In this document: positions 35,231 to 45,908 of the stretch, piece by piece
Layout: each line of letters begins with the position of its first letter
Numbering within the stretch: position 1 is the stretch's first letter
From: Alentia gelatinosa
Lineage: Eukaryota; Annelida; Polychaeta; Phyllodocida; Polynoidae
Reading direction: 5' to 3'
Assembly: GCA_950022655.1 (NCBI GenBank)
Contig: OX465579.1
Coordinates: 180,729,949-180,793,948, forward strand
DNA: 64,000 nucleotides
Program-made: the position numbers and the translations under genes
The notes under the pieces: model-generated
What the model was told of the DNA's origin: nothing
The model's input: the letters and a program-made list of their open reading frames with translations, nothing else
Database searches by the model: none

Positions 35231-36312
35231 CAACGGGCGGGCGGGTAGAAACATGTCCATAGCAACGGGCCGATTGAATAACTCCAACGAGCATCCTGCC
35301 GGGGATAAGCCGTCAGCTGTAGATCTCCCAGCGGAGACTGCACTCACGGGTATGGGTAATTAGTCGTGATATCTGCGGGGAGAGTGAGGGGGTGCAAGTC
35401 CAGCCCTGTTACTGTACTGTGTCGTGAGTCGTTAGTAGATGATGAGGCGTCAGGTGGACCATTCTCTCCTGTAGCTACAGAAATCACTCACATTCACCAC
35501 GAGAGTTTGTATCAGAGACAGGCAGAAGAACAGGTTTGGGGGAGCATTGGAATAATCATTCACTGGAATCCACACTCATTAGGAATACATTGACCTTTAA
35601 ACAAAGAACTGTGGAGAAATATCTGAAATATCCGGTTTGAACATCATTGGATTAATAACACGCTTTGACTAGGAGTGTGTGAGTTTTTACACAAAGGAGT
35701 GCGATGTAAAATGAAAAGTGGGTCTTGAATCTTACATCAACATCGGAAATATCCTCAGAATCGCAGACTTGAACTAAGATTTAAACAAGGACTTTGGTGC
35801 CAAATGATATAAAGCACAGTGTATCTGAGGAGAGTTCTTTACACTCAGGAGTCTACCAGATATAAAGCCACAGAAAGAGGACCACAAATTGCTGTTTTTT
35901 GTGGCATTTACAAATCATTTCTGTGTTTTATCTTGATACATGGTGACACGTATAGTCAGAGGACCACGTCCTGTTAAGTATTTGACAATTGTTCACACTT
36001 TCCCGCCATTTTGTTTGAGTGTGCGGATGTCAGACGACATTTCGCGGGCGCTGGGACCCGGCGAGTGCCCGCTACGTGAAGTGTTTATGAGGCTCTAAAC
36101 CCTGCACCAGGAGGTCTGTCAACCCGGGAACCAGCGGACCGTTCATCGTAGGACTTTATAAATGGCCGTTTTTATTATCATTACTAGCGACTTCGTTGTG
36201 TCAGAGTAGCAAGCATTTTGCTCTGGTGGCCAGTGTAGAATCAAGGCACTCTGAAACATAGTCCGTCTCCAGACCGTCCGTCTTGCAGCTCCTATTATTT
36301 CGCGTGACACAG
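35231..36312 (+). promoter_or_regulatory. Unique CpG-richer region, probable 5' end of the next gene
   Basis: About 1.1 kb free of arrays between two genes. CTTTATAAATGG near 36154 is TATA-like, and GCGTGACACAG|GTATTT at 36312/36313 could end a non-coding first exon. A pyrimidine-rich acceptor CATTTCCCCTGAAAAG at 37227 would then join it just upstream of the ATG at 37248. ORFs of 60-80 codons in this region are not convincing. Confidence 0.35.
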
Positions 36313-36459
36313 GTATTTTGCTGGCAATCAGCGAAATTTATTGCGATTGGAAAACAACAGTTCTACATTATGTTTTTAGTATGGCTAGAAACAAATCTCA
36401 CTCTCGTGGCATTTCAGTCTCCATGCCAAGGTCTGGTTCACTCTGTCTAGTGAAACTAC

Positions 36460-37165
36460 AGGCTCCGTACAGATATAAACTACAATCTCCATACAGATAT
36501 AAACTACAAGCTCAGTACAGATATAAACTACAAGCTCCGTACATCGCCAAGTAGAATACCGCCACAGTGTGTCACAAGGATATAAACTACAGGCTCCGTA
36601 CAGATATAAACTACAGGCTCCGTACAGATATAAACTACAATCTCCATACAGATATAAACTACAAGCTCAGTACAGATATAAACTACAAGCTCCGTACATC
36701 GCCAAGTAGAATACCGCCACAGTGTGTCACAAGGATATAAACTACAGGCTCCGTACAGATATAAACTACAGGCTCCGTACAGATATAAACAACAGGCTCC
36801 GTACAGATATAAACTACAGGCTCCGTAAAGATATAAACTACAGGCTCCGTACAGATATAAACTACAAGCTCCGTACAGATATAAACTACAGGCTCTGTAC
36901 AGATATAAACTACAAGCTCTGTACAGATATAAACTACAGGCTCCGTACAGATATAAACTACAGGCTCCGTACAGATATAAACTACAGGCTCCGTACAGAT
37001 ATAAACTACAGGCTCCGTACAGATATAAACTACAGGCTCCGTACAGATATAAACTACAGGCTCCGTACAGATATAAACTACAGGCTCCATACAGATATAA
37101 ACTACAGGCTCCGTACAGATATAAACTACAAGCTCCGTACAGATACAACGTCAAGTAGAATACCG
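36460..37165. repeat. 24-bp array in the putative first intron
   Basis: About 26 units of CAGATATAAACTACAGGCTC followed by CGTA. A longer spacer (CAAGTAGAATACCGCCACAG) occurs at 36549, 36702 and 37153, marking larger duplicated blocks. Because 24 is divisible by three, both strands show long repeat ORFs (up to 213 residues), which I reject. Confidence 0.95.
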
Positions 37166-37247
37166 CCACAGTGTGTCACAAGGTATTGTACTGATACAGA
37201 CTTTCTCCTGACATTTCCCCTGAAAAGAACCGCGGCCAGAAGTCACC

Positions 37248-38908
37248 ATGTCAGTGGACAGTGTGCCTGTACCGAGGGTGAAGTCGGCCTATGTCAGGGC
37301 CACGCATCGGCCTATGGCAGGCCTAAGTGAGGCCGACAGCAATATCAGGAAACACAACGTCAGGAAATATGACGTCATGAAAGACGACGTCATGAGGTAT
37401 GACGTCAGGCAGTATGAACGAACCGGAAATGAACTCAAAGGAGGGCGTCTAGGTCGGAGCGAGGCTAGCGGATATGACGTTGAGCAGTTTGATGGGCGTG
37501 AAAACGACGCAGGCCTAAGTAAGGCCAGAATGAATGAACCAAATAGGAGCTACACTTCCCAAAGGGTACGTCATAAAGCATATGATTGCCGAGAAGGATA
37601 TAACTTATCACACACTGGCCTGCCGAGCCTCAATCAGACAGGCCTACACGAGGCTAGTGCGGCAAGCGGACGTAAAGGAGGCGGGAGTGAGGTAGAAGGA
37701 GAGGAACCTTACAGAAGTCAGTTTGATGTTTTATACACCAGACAAAGTGATCAGGACCTCTCTGTGAGTAGTGAATCTGAAACGAGCCTACCTGAACTGA
37801 GTCAGTCTGAACCGAGCCTAACAACAAGCCTAACTGAGCCTAGCCTGTCTCAAGTGAGTCTAACTGAGCGAGGTCAATCTAAAGTGAGCCTAACTGAGCT
37901 AGGTCAATCTAAAGTCAGCCTAACTGAGGTAGGCCAATCTAAAGTCAGCCTAACTGAGCGAGGCCAATCTAAAGTCAGCCTAACTGAGCTAGGTCAATCT
38001 AAAGTGAGCCTAACTGAGCGAGGCCAATCTAAAGTCAGCCTAACTGAGCTAGGTCAATCTAAAGTGAGCCTAACTGAGCGAGGCCAATCTAAAGTCAGCC
38101 TAACTGAGCTAGGTCAATCTAAAGTCAGCCTAACTGAGCTAGGTCAATCTAAAGTCAGCCTAACTGAGCGAGGTCAATCTAAAGTGAGCCTAACTGAGCT
38201 AGGTCAATCTAAAGTGAGCCTAACTGAGGTAGGCCAATCTAAAGTCAGCCTAACTGAGCTAGGTCAATCTAAAGTCAGCCTAACTGAGCAAGGTCGATCT
38301 CAGGTAAGCCTAACTGAGCGAGGTCAATCTAAAGTCAGCCTAACTGAGCGAGGTCAATCTAAAGAGAGCCTAACTGAGCAAGGTCAATCTAAGGTGAGCC
38401 TAACTGAGCAAGGTCGATCTCAGGTAAGCCTAACTAAGCGAGGCCAATCGAAAGTGAGCCTAACTCAGCCAGGTAAATCCAAAGTAAGCCTAACCCGGAC
38501 AGGTCAATCTCAAGTGAGCCTAAATGACCTCCCTCGATCTGAAGTAAGCCTAACTGAACTATGCGAATCTAAAGTAAGCCTAACTGAGGTGGATTTATCT
38601 AAGATGAGCCTATACGACCCTGTTCGATCCGAAGTAGGCCTAACTGAGCTTGGTCAGTTCGAGAACGGGGACAGTGACCCGGAAACAGAAGTGAGGACTG
38701 TGCGCATGTCAAGTGGCGCCCTGTTGAGCAGCGCCACGTTAGGCGGGCACCTGCCGCCAGGTGGCAGCACCGACTCGGCCTTGACTCGCGACCAGAAGAA
38801 GGTCATTCTGCAGCGTCTGCTGCGTGACGTCACACTAGAGGGAACGCTGTGCAAGTACCGGCGTCTGCCATCGCACGCCGCCCAGCGGGAACACCCGGAA
38901 CCAACAAG
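37248..38908 (+). CDS. First coding exon of a multi-exon gene; repeat-rich protein
   Basis: ATG in good context (GTCACCATG) opens 553 codons plus two bases, ending at CAACAAG|GTGGGAGG, whose tail and donor are copied twice downstream. Residues 1-200 are hydrophilic and charged, with several RKYDV/RYDV words. Residues about 200-470 are 27 tandem copies of a 10-residue word, consensus VSLTE-x-GQSK; late copies degenerate (NDLPRSE, YDPVRSE). The tail contains DQKKVILQRLLRDVTLEG and CKYRRLPSHAAQREHPEPT. No signal peptide or membrane segment is visible; the Ser/Thr/Gln/Lys repeat suggests an intrinsically disordered or fibrous cytoplasmic protein. Read without splicing, the frame goes eight codons further (WEAAYSA, stop at 38933). 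I do not recognise the family. Confidence 0.75.
37850..38660 (+). repeat. 30-bp coding tandem repeat, 27 units
   Basis: The unit is GTCAGCCTAACTGAGCTAGG followed by TCAATCTAAA. Differences are mostly at the L/R/V/Q codon and at synonymous sites (AAAGTGAGC/AAAGTCAGC). No indel breaks the frame over 810 bp, unlike the non-coding arrays around it, which supports selection on the frame. Confidence 0.95.
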
Positions 38909-39190
38909 GTGGGAGGCCGCATATAGCGCTTAGATAATATCAAATCATTAAATACTCCCTTCAGTCAGTTACTCGGTAACTAATAACTAATAACACCCGG
39001 AACTAACAAGGTGGGAGGCCGCGTATAGCATTTAGATAATATCAAATCATTAAACACTCCCTTCAGTCAGTTACTCTGTAACTAATAACTAATAACACCC
39101 GGAACTAACAAGGTGGGAGGCCGCGTATAGCGTTCAGATAATATCAAATCGTTAAACACTCCCTTCAGTCAGTTACTCGGTAATTCAGTA
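38889..39190. repeat. Three ~103-bp copies of exon tail plus donor
   Basis: The true exon end (ACACCCGGAACCAACAAG then GTGGGAGG) is copied near 38993 and 39096 with the same GTGGGAGGCCGCGTATAGC and following intron bases. Both copies carry an intact donor. Confidence 0.93.
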
Positions 39191-39439
39191 GCTAATTAGG
39201 TCCTTGTAAGTGGTGGTCTTTCTCTGTGTCCATTGACCTAGTTAACATTTCAGGTTGACAGGGAATGCACAGAGATAACTCTAGCACCTCGCATGCGAGA
39301 AAGATTAACATTGTGACAGTGGCCTATTATCTCTGACTTACCTTTGCATCCCCATGAGTGTAAAAAAACTTATTCACATCCAACAGTGAAGAACACTTAC
39401 TCGGTGGTAAAAGGAAGCCCTTAGGGAACATTGTCTATC
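39191..39439. other. Unique intron sequence
   Basis: About 250 bp within the putative intron; nothing recognisable. Confidence 0.5.
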
Positions 39440-39935
39440 TGCCTCATTTAACCCTGAGTCAATCCATGTTTATGTTGTTTGTGAGGAGTGTTGGATGTGG
39501 AGAGATACCGCGGTATCAGGTCAATCCATGTTTACGTTGTTTGTGAGGAGTGTTGGATGTCGAGAGATATCGCGGTATCAGATCAATCCATGTTTACGTT
39601 GTTTGTGACGAGTGTTGGATGTGGAGAGATACCGCTGTATCAGGTCAATCCATGTTTACATTGTTTGTAAGGAGTGTTGGATGTCGAGAGATATCGCGGT
39701 ATCAGGTCAATCCATGTTAACGTTGTTTGTGAAGATTGTTGGATGTGGAGAGATATCGCTGTATCAGGTCAATCCATGTTTACGTTGTTTGTGAGGAGTG
39801 TTGGATGTGGAGAGATATTGCGGTATCAGGTCAATCCATGTTTACGTTGTTTGTGAGGAGTGTTGGATGTCGAGAATTATCGCGGTATCAGGTTAATCCA
39901 TGTTAACGTTGTTTGTGAGGAATGTTGGATGTGGG
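39440..39935. repeat. 62-bp intronic array, 8 units
   Basis: Units contain GTCAATCCATGTTTACGTTG, TTTGTGAGGAGTGTTGGATG and GAGAGATATCGCGGTATCAG. The plus-strand 60-residue ORFs are repeat readings. Confidence 0.95.
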
Positions 39936-40690
39936 TAAAATCTAAACGGAGACCAGACTTCTCACAGGTTAATAATCAATGTTACATCTGTCTTAAAGGT
40001 GAGAGGTCAGTTCAGCCTGGATTCAGTGTATAATCTAAATGGAGACTGAGACTTCTCACAGGTTAATAATCAATGTTACATCTGTCTTAAAGGTGAGAGG
40101 TCAGTTCAGCCTGGATTCAGTGTATAATCTAAATGGAGACTGAGACTTCTCACAGGTTAATAATCAATGTTACGTCTGTCTTAAAGGTGAGAAGTCAGTT
40201 CAGCCTGGATTCAGTGTATAATCTAAATGGAGACTGAGACTTCTCACAGGTTAATAATCAATGTTACGTCTGTCTTAAAGGTGAGAGGTCAGTTGAGCCT
40301 GGATTCAGTGTATAATCTAAATGGAGACTGAGACTTCTCACAGGTTAATAATCAATGTTACGTCTGTCTTAAAGGTGAGAGGTCAGTTCAGCGATCAGCC
40401 TGGATTCAGTGCATAATCTAAATGGAGACTGAGACTTCTCACAGGTTAATAATCAATGTTACATCTGTCTTAAAGGTGAGAGGTCAGTTCAGCCTGGATT
40501 CAGTGTATAATCTAAATGGAGACTGAAACTTCTCACAGGTTAATAATCAATGTTACGTCTGTCTTAAAGGTGAGAGGTCAGTTCAGCGATCAGCCTGGAT
40601 TCAGTGTATAATCTAAATGGAGACTGAGACTTCTCACAGGTTAATAATCAATGTTACGTCTGTCTTAAAGGTGAGAGGTCAGTTGAGCAA
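39935..40690. repeat. About 97-bp intronic array, 8 units
   Basis: Units contain ATCTAAATGGAGACTGAGAC, CACAGGTTAATAATCAATGT and CTTAAAGGTGAGAGGTCAG. A 6-bp insertion (GCGATC) is shared by some copies. The array stops about 50 bp before the candidate exon at 40739. Confidence 0.95.
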
Positions 40691-40738
40691 TCAGGTCGGT
40701 GAGAGTCTGAACTTCATCTTTTTAGTTCCTGTTGTCAG

Positions 40739-40868
40739 CAACAAGACGCTGGCCGACAAACACGGCATGGAGTATTTGAGCTGTGGCCAGTTTACACCTG
40801 TTGATGTTAAATATACCGACAAAATACCCAGAGGACAAGTGTTGGTTGGTGGAGCTCCCAGATGGCTA
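40739..40868 (+). CDS. Candidate second coding exon
   Basis: Acceptor TTTTTAGTTCCTGTTGTCAG leaves one base that completes a Ser codon with the two bases of exon 37248-38908, so the phase fits. The frame then reads NKTLADKHGMEYLSCG, QFTPVDVKYTDKIPRGQ, VLVGGAPRW; both other frames have early stops. The 3' end is uncertain: GGCTA|GTACAG keeps phase 0 but is weak. The strong GTAAGT at 40913 lies beyond an in-frame TGA (40896-40898), so the exon could even be terminal there. The family is not recognised. Confidence 0.5.
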
Positions 40869-41955
40869 GTACAGTTCTGTCAGCCACACACACAGTGACA
40901 TGTGTAAGTACAGCTCTGTCAGCCACACAGTGACGTGTGTAAGTACAGTTCTGTCAGCCACACACACAGTGACGTGTGTAAGTACAGCTCTGTCAGCCAC
41001 ACAGACAGTGACGTGTGTAAGTACAGCTCTGTCAGCCACAGAGTGACGTGTGTAAGTACAGTTCTGTCAGCCACACACACAGTGACGTGTGTAAGTACAG
41101 CTCTGTCAGCCACACAGACAGTGACGCGTGTAAGTACAGCTCTGTCAGCCACACAGACAGTGACGCGTGTAAGTACAGCTCTGTCAGCCACACAGTGACG
41201 TGTGTAAGTACAGCTCTGTCAGCCACACAGACAGTGACATGTGTAAGTACAGCTCTGTCAGCCACACAGACAGTGACGTGTGTAAGTACAGCACACATAC
41301 AGTGACGTGTGTAAGTACAGTTCTGTCAGCCACACAATGACGTGTGTAAGTACAGCTCTGTCAGCCACACAGTGACATGTGTAAGTACAGCTCTGTCAGC
41401 AACACACACAGTGACATGTGTAAGTACAGCTCTGTCAGCCACACAGTGACATGTGTAAATACAGCTCTGTCAGCCACACAGACAGTGACGTGTGTAAGTA
41501 CAGCTCTGTCAGCCACAGAGTGACGTGTGTAAGTACAGCTCTGTCAGCCACACAGACAGTGACGCGTGTAAGTACAGCTCTGTCAGCCACACAGTGACGT
41601 GTGTAAGTACAGCTCTGTCAGCCACACAGACAGTGACATGTGTAAGTACAGCTCTGTCAGCCACACAGTGACGTGTGTAAGTACAGCTCTGTCAGCCACA
41701 CAGACAGTGACATGTGTAAGTACAGCTCTGTCAGCCACACAGTGACGCGTGTAAGTACAGCTCTGTCAGCCACACAGTGACATGTGTAAGTACAGCTCTG
41801 TCAGCCACACAGTGACGTGTGTAAGTACAGCTCTGTCAGCCACACACTGACGCATGTAAGTACAGCTCTGTCAGCCACACACTGACATGTGTAAGTACAG
41901 CTCTGTCAGCCACAGAGTGACGTGTGTAAGTACAGCTCTGTCAGCCACACACTAA
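40866..41955. repeat. 33-37 bp array carrying GTAAGT in nearly every unit
   Basis: About 30 units of GTACAGCTCTGTCAGCCACA followed by CAGTGACGTGT|GTAA. The full-consensus GTGTAAGTACAG occurs in nearly all copies. The first copy overlaps the end of the candidate exon 40739-40868. Confidence 0.96.
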
Positions 41956-42484
41956 GTCCAATAAGGGAAGTAATTGAGGCTTCTCTGCTACACAAAGTGT
42001 GCTATTGTTATAAATGTGTTTATTTATCTCACACAGGAGTTTTCTCTGATACAGCATACTGATACATTGCTACACAAAGTGTTGTTGTTATTTTATAAAT
42101 GTGTTTATTTAATCTTACACAGGAGTTTTCTCTGATACAGCATACTGATACTCTGCTACACAACGTGTTGTTGTTATTTTATAAATGTGTTTATTTATCT
42201 CACACAGGAGTTTTCTCTGATACAGCATACTGATACTCTGCTACACAACGTGTTGTTGTTATTTTATAAATGTGTTTATTTATCTCACACAGGAGTTTTC
42301 TCTGATACAGCATACTGATACTCTGCTACACAACGTGTTGTTGTTATTTTATAAATGTGTTTATTTAATCTCACACAGGAGTTTTCTCTGATACAGCATA
42401 CTGATACTCTGCTACACAACGTGTTGTTGTTATTTTATAAATGTGTTTATTTATCTCACACAGGAGTTTTCTCTGATACCGCAG
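41955..42484. repeat. About 86-bp acceptor-like array, 6 units
   Basis: Units contain ATAAATGTGTTTATTTATCT followed by CACACAG|GAGTTTTCTCTGATAC. The last copy alone changes to GATACCGCAG|GTTTGC, which would leave a 21-bp microexon (GAG TTT TCT CTG ATA CCG CAG, EFSLIPQ) at 42464-42484 in phase 0. I list it here and not as a CDS because its donor is weak. Confidence 0.9.
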
Positions 42485-42899
42485 GTTTGCATGATAATTA
42501 TGTGATGTGATTTGAGTACCAGACTAATGGCGGGGTGCTGGCAGGCTTACAGCACCCTATAGACCGCCACTCCCCCAGCTGTAGACTCACTCTCCTGGTC
42601 CTCCATAGTTAATTACAATCGATTGAAGGGAAATCGATTTGCCCATACACCAGCAGCCAGGCGCCGACTCAGACTTAGTGGAGGTGAATCAAGTATTCAG
42701 AGTTCATGTTCAGAGAACTACACAACATCAGTCTGCCGTACCACATGTAAATATCACCATCATCGGCAATTCACATCAAATCCCCCACAACATCAGTCTG
42801 TCATACCACGAGTACACAGTCCCGTATTCAGCAATCTCTGACAGAAGGATGTCCCTCTTTGTGTTGTACGTGCGATGGCGGCCTATTGGCCTATAATAG
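42485..42899. other. Unique region in the unresolved middle of the gene
   Basis: Contains a frame at 42639-42896 reading PIHQQPGADSDLVEVNQ and later MSLFVLYVRWRPIG. A 20-bp phrase (ACAACATCAGTCTG) is duplicated in it. It may hold an exon, but splice sites are not decisive. Confidence 0.3.
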
Positions 42900-43089
42900 G
42901 CCTATAATAGTGGCACCACTGGGTTCAGCCTCGGGGGTCATGACGTCACCATGGGGATTCCCTCCATGAAGTGGTACCTCCACGAAGGGGAGGGGGCCTT
43001 CCAGAGGGGTGTAGGGTGGTGGGGGGCAGAGAGAGGTCGGCTTTATAAGTGGATACATCTCCCTCATGCCCTGTCCCACATCTACCAAG
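42900..43089 (+). CDS. Possible middle exon with duplicated 3' end
   Basis: From CTATAATAG|GCCTAT the frame runs NSGTTGFSLGGHDVTMG, IPSMKWYLHEGEGAFQRG, then ERGRLYKWIHLPHALS and HIYQ to CTACCAAG|GTAAGG, a strong donor. The other two frames contain stops. It ends with one leftover base, while the next firm exon (45779) needs two, so either an exon between them is missing or the last repeat copy (43857-43888), read in another frame, is used. The acceptor lacks a pyrimidine tract. The product is unknown. Confidence 0.3.
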
Positions 43090-43890
43090 GTAAGGTCTGG
43101 TTCAAACACATACAGTTAGTATGGCGGTATTCTACTGAGGGGTGTAGGGTGGTGGGGGGCAGAGAGAGGTCGGCTTTATAAGTGGATACATCTCCCTCAC
43201 GCCCTGTCCCACATCTACCAAGGTAAGGTCTGGTTCAAACACATACAGTTAGTATGGCGGTATTCTACTGAGGGGTGTAGGGTGGTGGGGGGCAGAGAGA
43301 GGTCGGCTTTACAAGTGGCTGCATCTCCCTCATGCCCTGTCCCACATCTACCAAGGTAAGGTCTGGTTCAAACACATACAGTTAGTATGGCGGTATTCTA
43401 CTGAGGGGGGTAGGGTGGTGGGGGGCAGAGAGAGTTCGGCTTTACAAGTGGATGCATCTCCCTCATGCCCTGTCCCACATCTACCAAGGTAAGGTCTGGT
43501 TCAAACACATACAGTTAGTATGGCGGTATTCTACTGAGGGGTGTAGGGTGGTGGGGGGCAGAGAGAGGTCGGCTTTATAAGTGGATACATCTCCCTCACG
43601 CCCTGTCCCACATCTACCAAGGTAAGGTCTGGTTCAAACACATACAGTTAGTATGGCGGTATTCTACTGAGGGGTGTAGGGTGGTGGGGGGCAGAGAGAG
43701 GTCGGCTTTACAAGTGGATGCATCTCCCTCATGCCCTGTCCCACATCTACCAAGGTAAGGTCTGGTTCAAACACATACAGTTAGTATGGCGGTATTCTAC
43801 TGAGGGGGGTAGGGTGGTGGGGGGCAGAGAGAGGTCGGCTTTACAAGTGGATGCAGCTCCCTCATGCCCTGTCCCACATCTACCAAGGTA
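42985..43890. repeat. 133-bp array, 7 copies of exon tail plus GTAAGG donor
   Basis: Each copy contains GGGGGGCAGAGAGAGGTCGG, CATGCCCTGTCCCACATC and TACCAAGGTAAGGTCTGG, then TATGGCGGTATTCTACTGAG. All seven donors are intact. The first copy joins unique sequence upstream, the last joins unique intron downstream (GTAAGGTCTCTGGTG). Confidence 0.96.
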
Positions 43891-44489
43891 AGGTCTCTGG
43901 TGTATTATTATGATAACTATGGCCGAACTTCTATGACATACTGCCCGCTGCTAGGGGTGTAGTATAGATCATGTTCATAGTGAATGTTTGGGCACACGGT
44001 GCCGGTATAGTGTACTTCACAAGTACATAAGACGGTGTATAATAATAATTCGCACCTCACCGACCTATTGACACCTCTTACTGATGAGGAACATGGAGTT
44101 AGGGAGAGTTTACACCGATTCTAATCACAGATTCAGGAATCTGACAGAGGCCGACCGATCATGATGTACACAGACCCAGTTACCGACTTCTCAACCTCCT
44201 ACTGTGTAACATGGCACCACCGACCGACTTTTGATCCCTCGACGTTCAGCGTATGGCTTGTTTCTGCCGCATTTAACAGGTCTATAGAGCTGGGCTACAT
44301 TAAGGATGTTTTCTCTTGTCACCCGTGGATGGTCTCAGATGGTGTTTTGTCGTTGGTCCTCTGTGTACCATGTGTCAGTGCAGTGCTTTGAACATTTCAC
44401 ACGCTACTGCTTACTGCAGTATCAGATTCATGTTGGTTGCCTGAACAGATATATCTGTGTACACCTTCACCCGTTACTATGCAGTATTA
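43891..44489. other. Unique region, possible hidden exon
   Basis: A plus-strand frame at 44161-44391 reads MMYTDPVTDFSTSYCVT, then WHHRPTFDPSTFSVW. A strong acceptor-like CTGCCGCATTTAACAG lies at 44264-44279. I could not find an exon here whose phase links 43089 to 45779. Confidence 0.3.
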
Positions 44490-45735
44490 AGATGTGTGTG
44501 TGTGTACATTGTGTATATATGTGTGTGTATAGATTGCTGTACAGTTACCATGCAGTATAAAGGCGTACGTGTATACATTGTTATATAGTTACCATGCAGT
44601 ATAAAGACGTACTTGTATACATTGTTGTTATACAGTTACCATGCAGTATAAAGGCGTATGTGTATACGTTGTTATATAGTTACCATGCAGTATAAAGACG
44701 TACTTGTATACATTGTTGTTATACAGTTACCATGCAGTATAAAGGCGTACTTGTATACATTGTTATACAGTTACCATGCAGTATAAAGGCGTACGTGTAT
44801 ACGTTGTTATATAGTTACCATGCAGTATAAAGACGTACATGTATACATTGTTGTTATACAGTTACCATGCAGTATAAAGACATAATTGTATACATTGTTG
44901 TTATACAGTTACCATGCAGTATAAAGGCGTACTTGTATACATTGTTATACAGTTACCATGCAGTATAAAGACGTACATGTATACATTGTTGTTATACAGT
45001 TACCATGCAGTATAAAGACGTACATGTATACATTGTTGTTATACAGTTACCATGCAGTATAAAGACATAATTGTATACATTGTTGTTATACAGTTACCAT
45101 GCAGTATAAAGGCGTATGTGTATACATTGTTGTACAGTTACCATGCAGTATAAAGGCGTACTTGTATACATTGTTGTACAGTTACCATGCAGTATAAAGA
45201 CGTACTTGTATACATTGTTGTTATACAGTTACCATGCAGTATAAAGGCGTATGTGTATACGTTGTTATATAGTTACCATGCAGTATAAAGACATACTTGT
45301 ATACATTGTTGTTATACAGTTACCATGCAGTATAAAGGCGTAATTGTATACGTTATTGTTATACAGTTACTATGCAGTATAAAGACATAATTGTATACAT
45401 TGTTGTTATACAGTTACCATGCAGTATAAAGGCGTATGTGTATACATTGTTGTACAGTTACCATGCAGTATAAAGGCGTACTTGTATACATTGTTGTACA
45501 GTTACCATGCAGTATAAAGACGTACTTGTATACATTGTTGTTATACAGTTACCATGCAGTATAAAGGTGTATGTGTATACATTGTTGTACAGTTACCATG
45601 CAGTATAAAGACGTACTTGTATACATTGTTGTTATACAGTTACCATGCAGTATAAAGGCGTACTTGTATACATTGTTGTACAGTTACCATGCAGTATAAA
45701 GGCGTACTTGTATACTTTGTTGTACAGATATCTGT
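44490..45735. repeat. 41-50 bp array, about 26 units
   Basis: Units contain GTTACCATGCAGTATAAAG, ACGTACTTGTATACATTGTT and an optional GTTATACA. It ends 40 bp before the acceptor of the 45779 exon. Confidence 0.95.
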
Positions 45736-45778
45736 GTACACCATGTAATATAAAGATGTATGTGCATTTTTGTTGCAG

Positions 45779-45908
45779 CAGTGTCCCGCCATCTTCCTTG
45801 CGGAGGACGTCAAAGCACAAAGCTGGGATGAGCAGTAATGACATCTGGTTCATGGCAGATCGCCAGTACATGTCTCGACTGGAGGCCCAGCTCGAGAGTC
45901 AGTATCAG
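45779..45908 (+). CDS. Exon: start of the firmly linked C-terminal half
   Basis: Acceptor TGCATTTTTGTTGCAG, then one codon-completing base and 43 codons (SVPPSSLRRTSKHKAG, MSSNDIWFMADRQY, MSRLEAQLESQYQ) to TATCAG|GTATGT in phase 0. The charged tail is helical in character and continues as coiled-coil-like sequence in the next exon. The Met of MSSNDIW could be a translation start if this is a separate gene from 37248-40868; the sequence does not decide this. The exon tail and donor are duplicated about 22 times downstream. Confidence 0.8.

Noticed and set aside
35366..35593. 75-codon ORF in the promoter-like island
   Set aside because: No splice sites or protein-like features; not in phase with the downstream gene.
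36528..37330. 213- and 202-codon ORFs on opposite strands
   Set aside because: Products of a 24-bp repeat (YLYGACSL, DINYRLRT) in a putative intron; both strands open equally.
36550..43136. 15-bp motif TGGCGGTATTCTACT shared in opposite orientation by the 36.5-kb and 43-kb arrays
   Set aside because: A single shared 15-mer among so much repeated sequence is near chance expectation, and flanks do not match.
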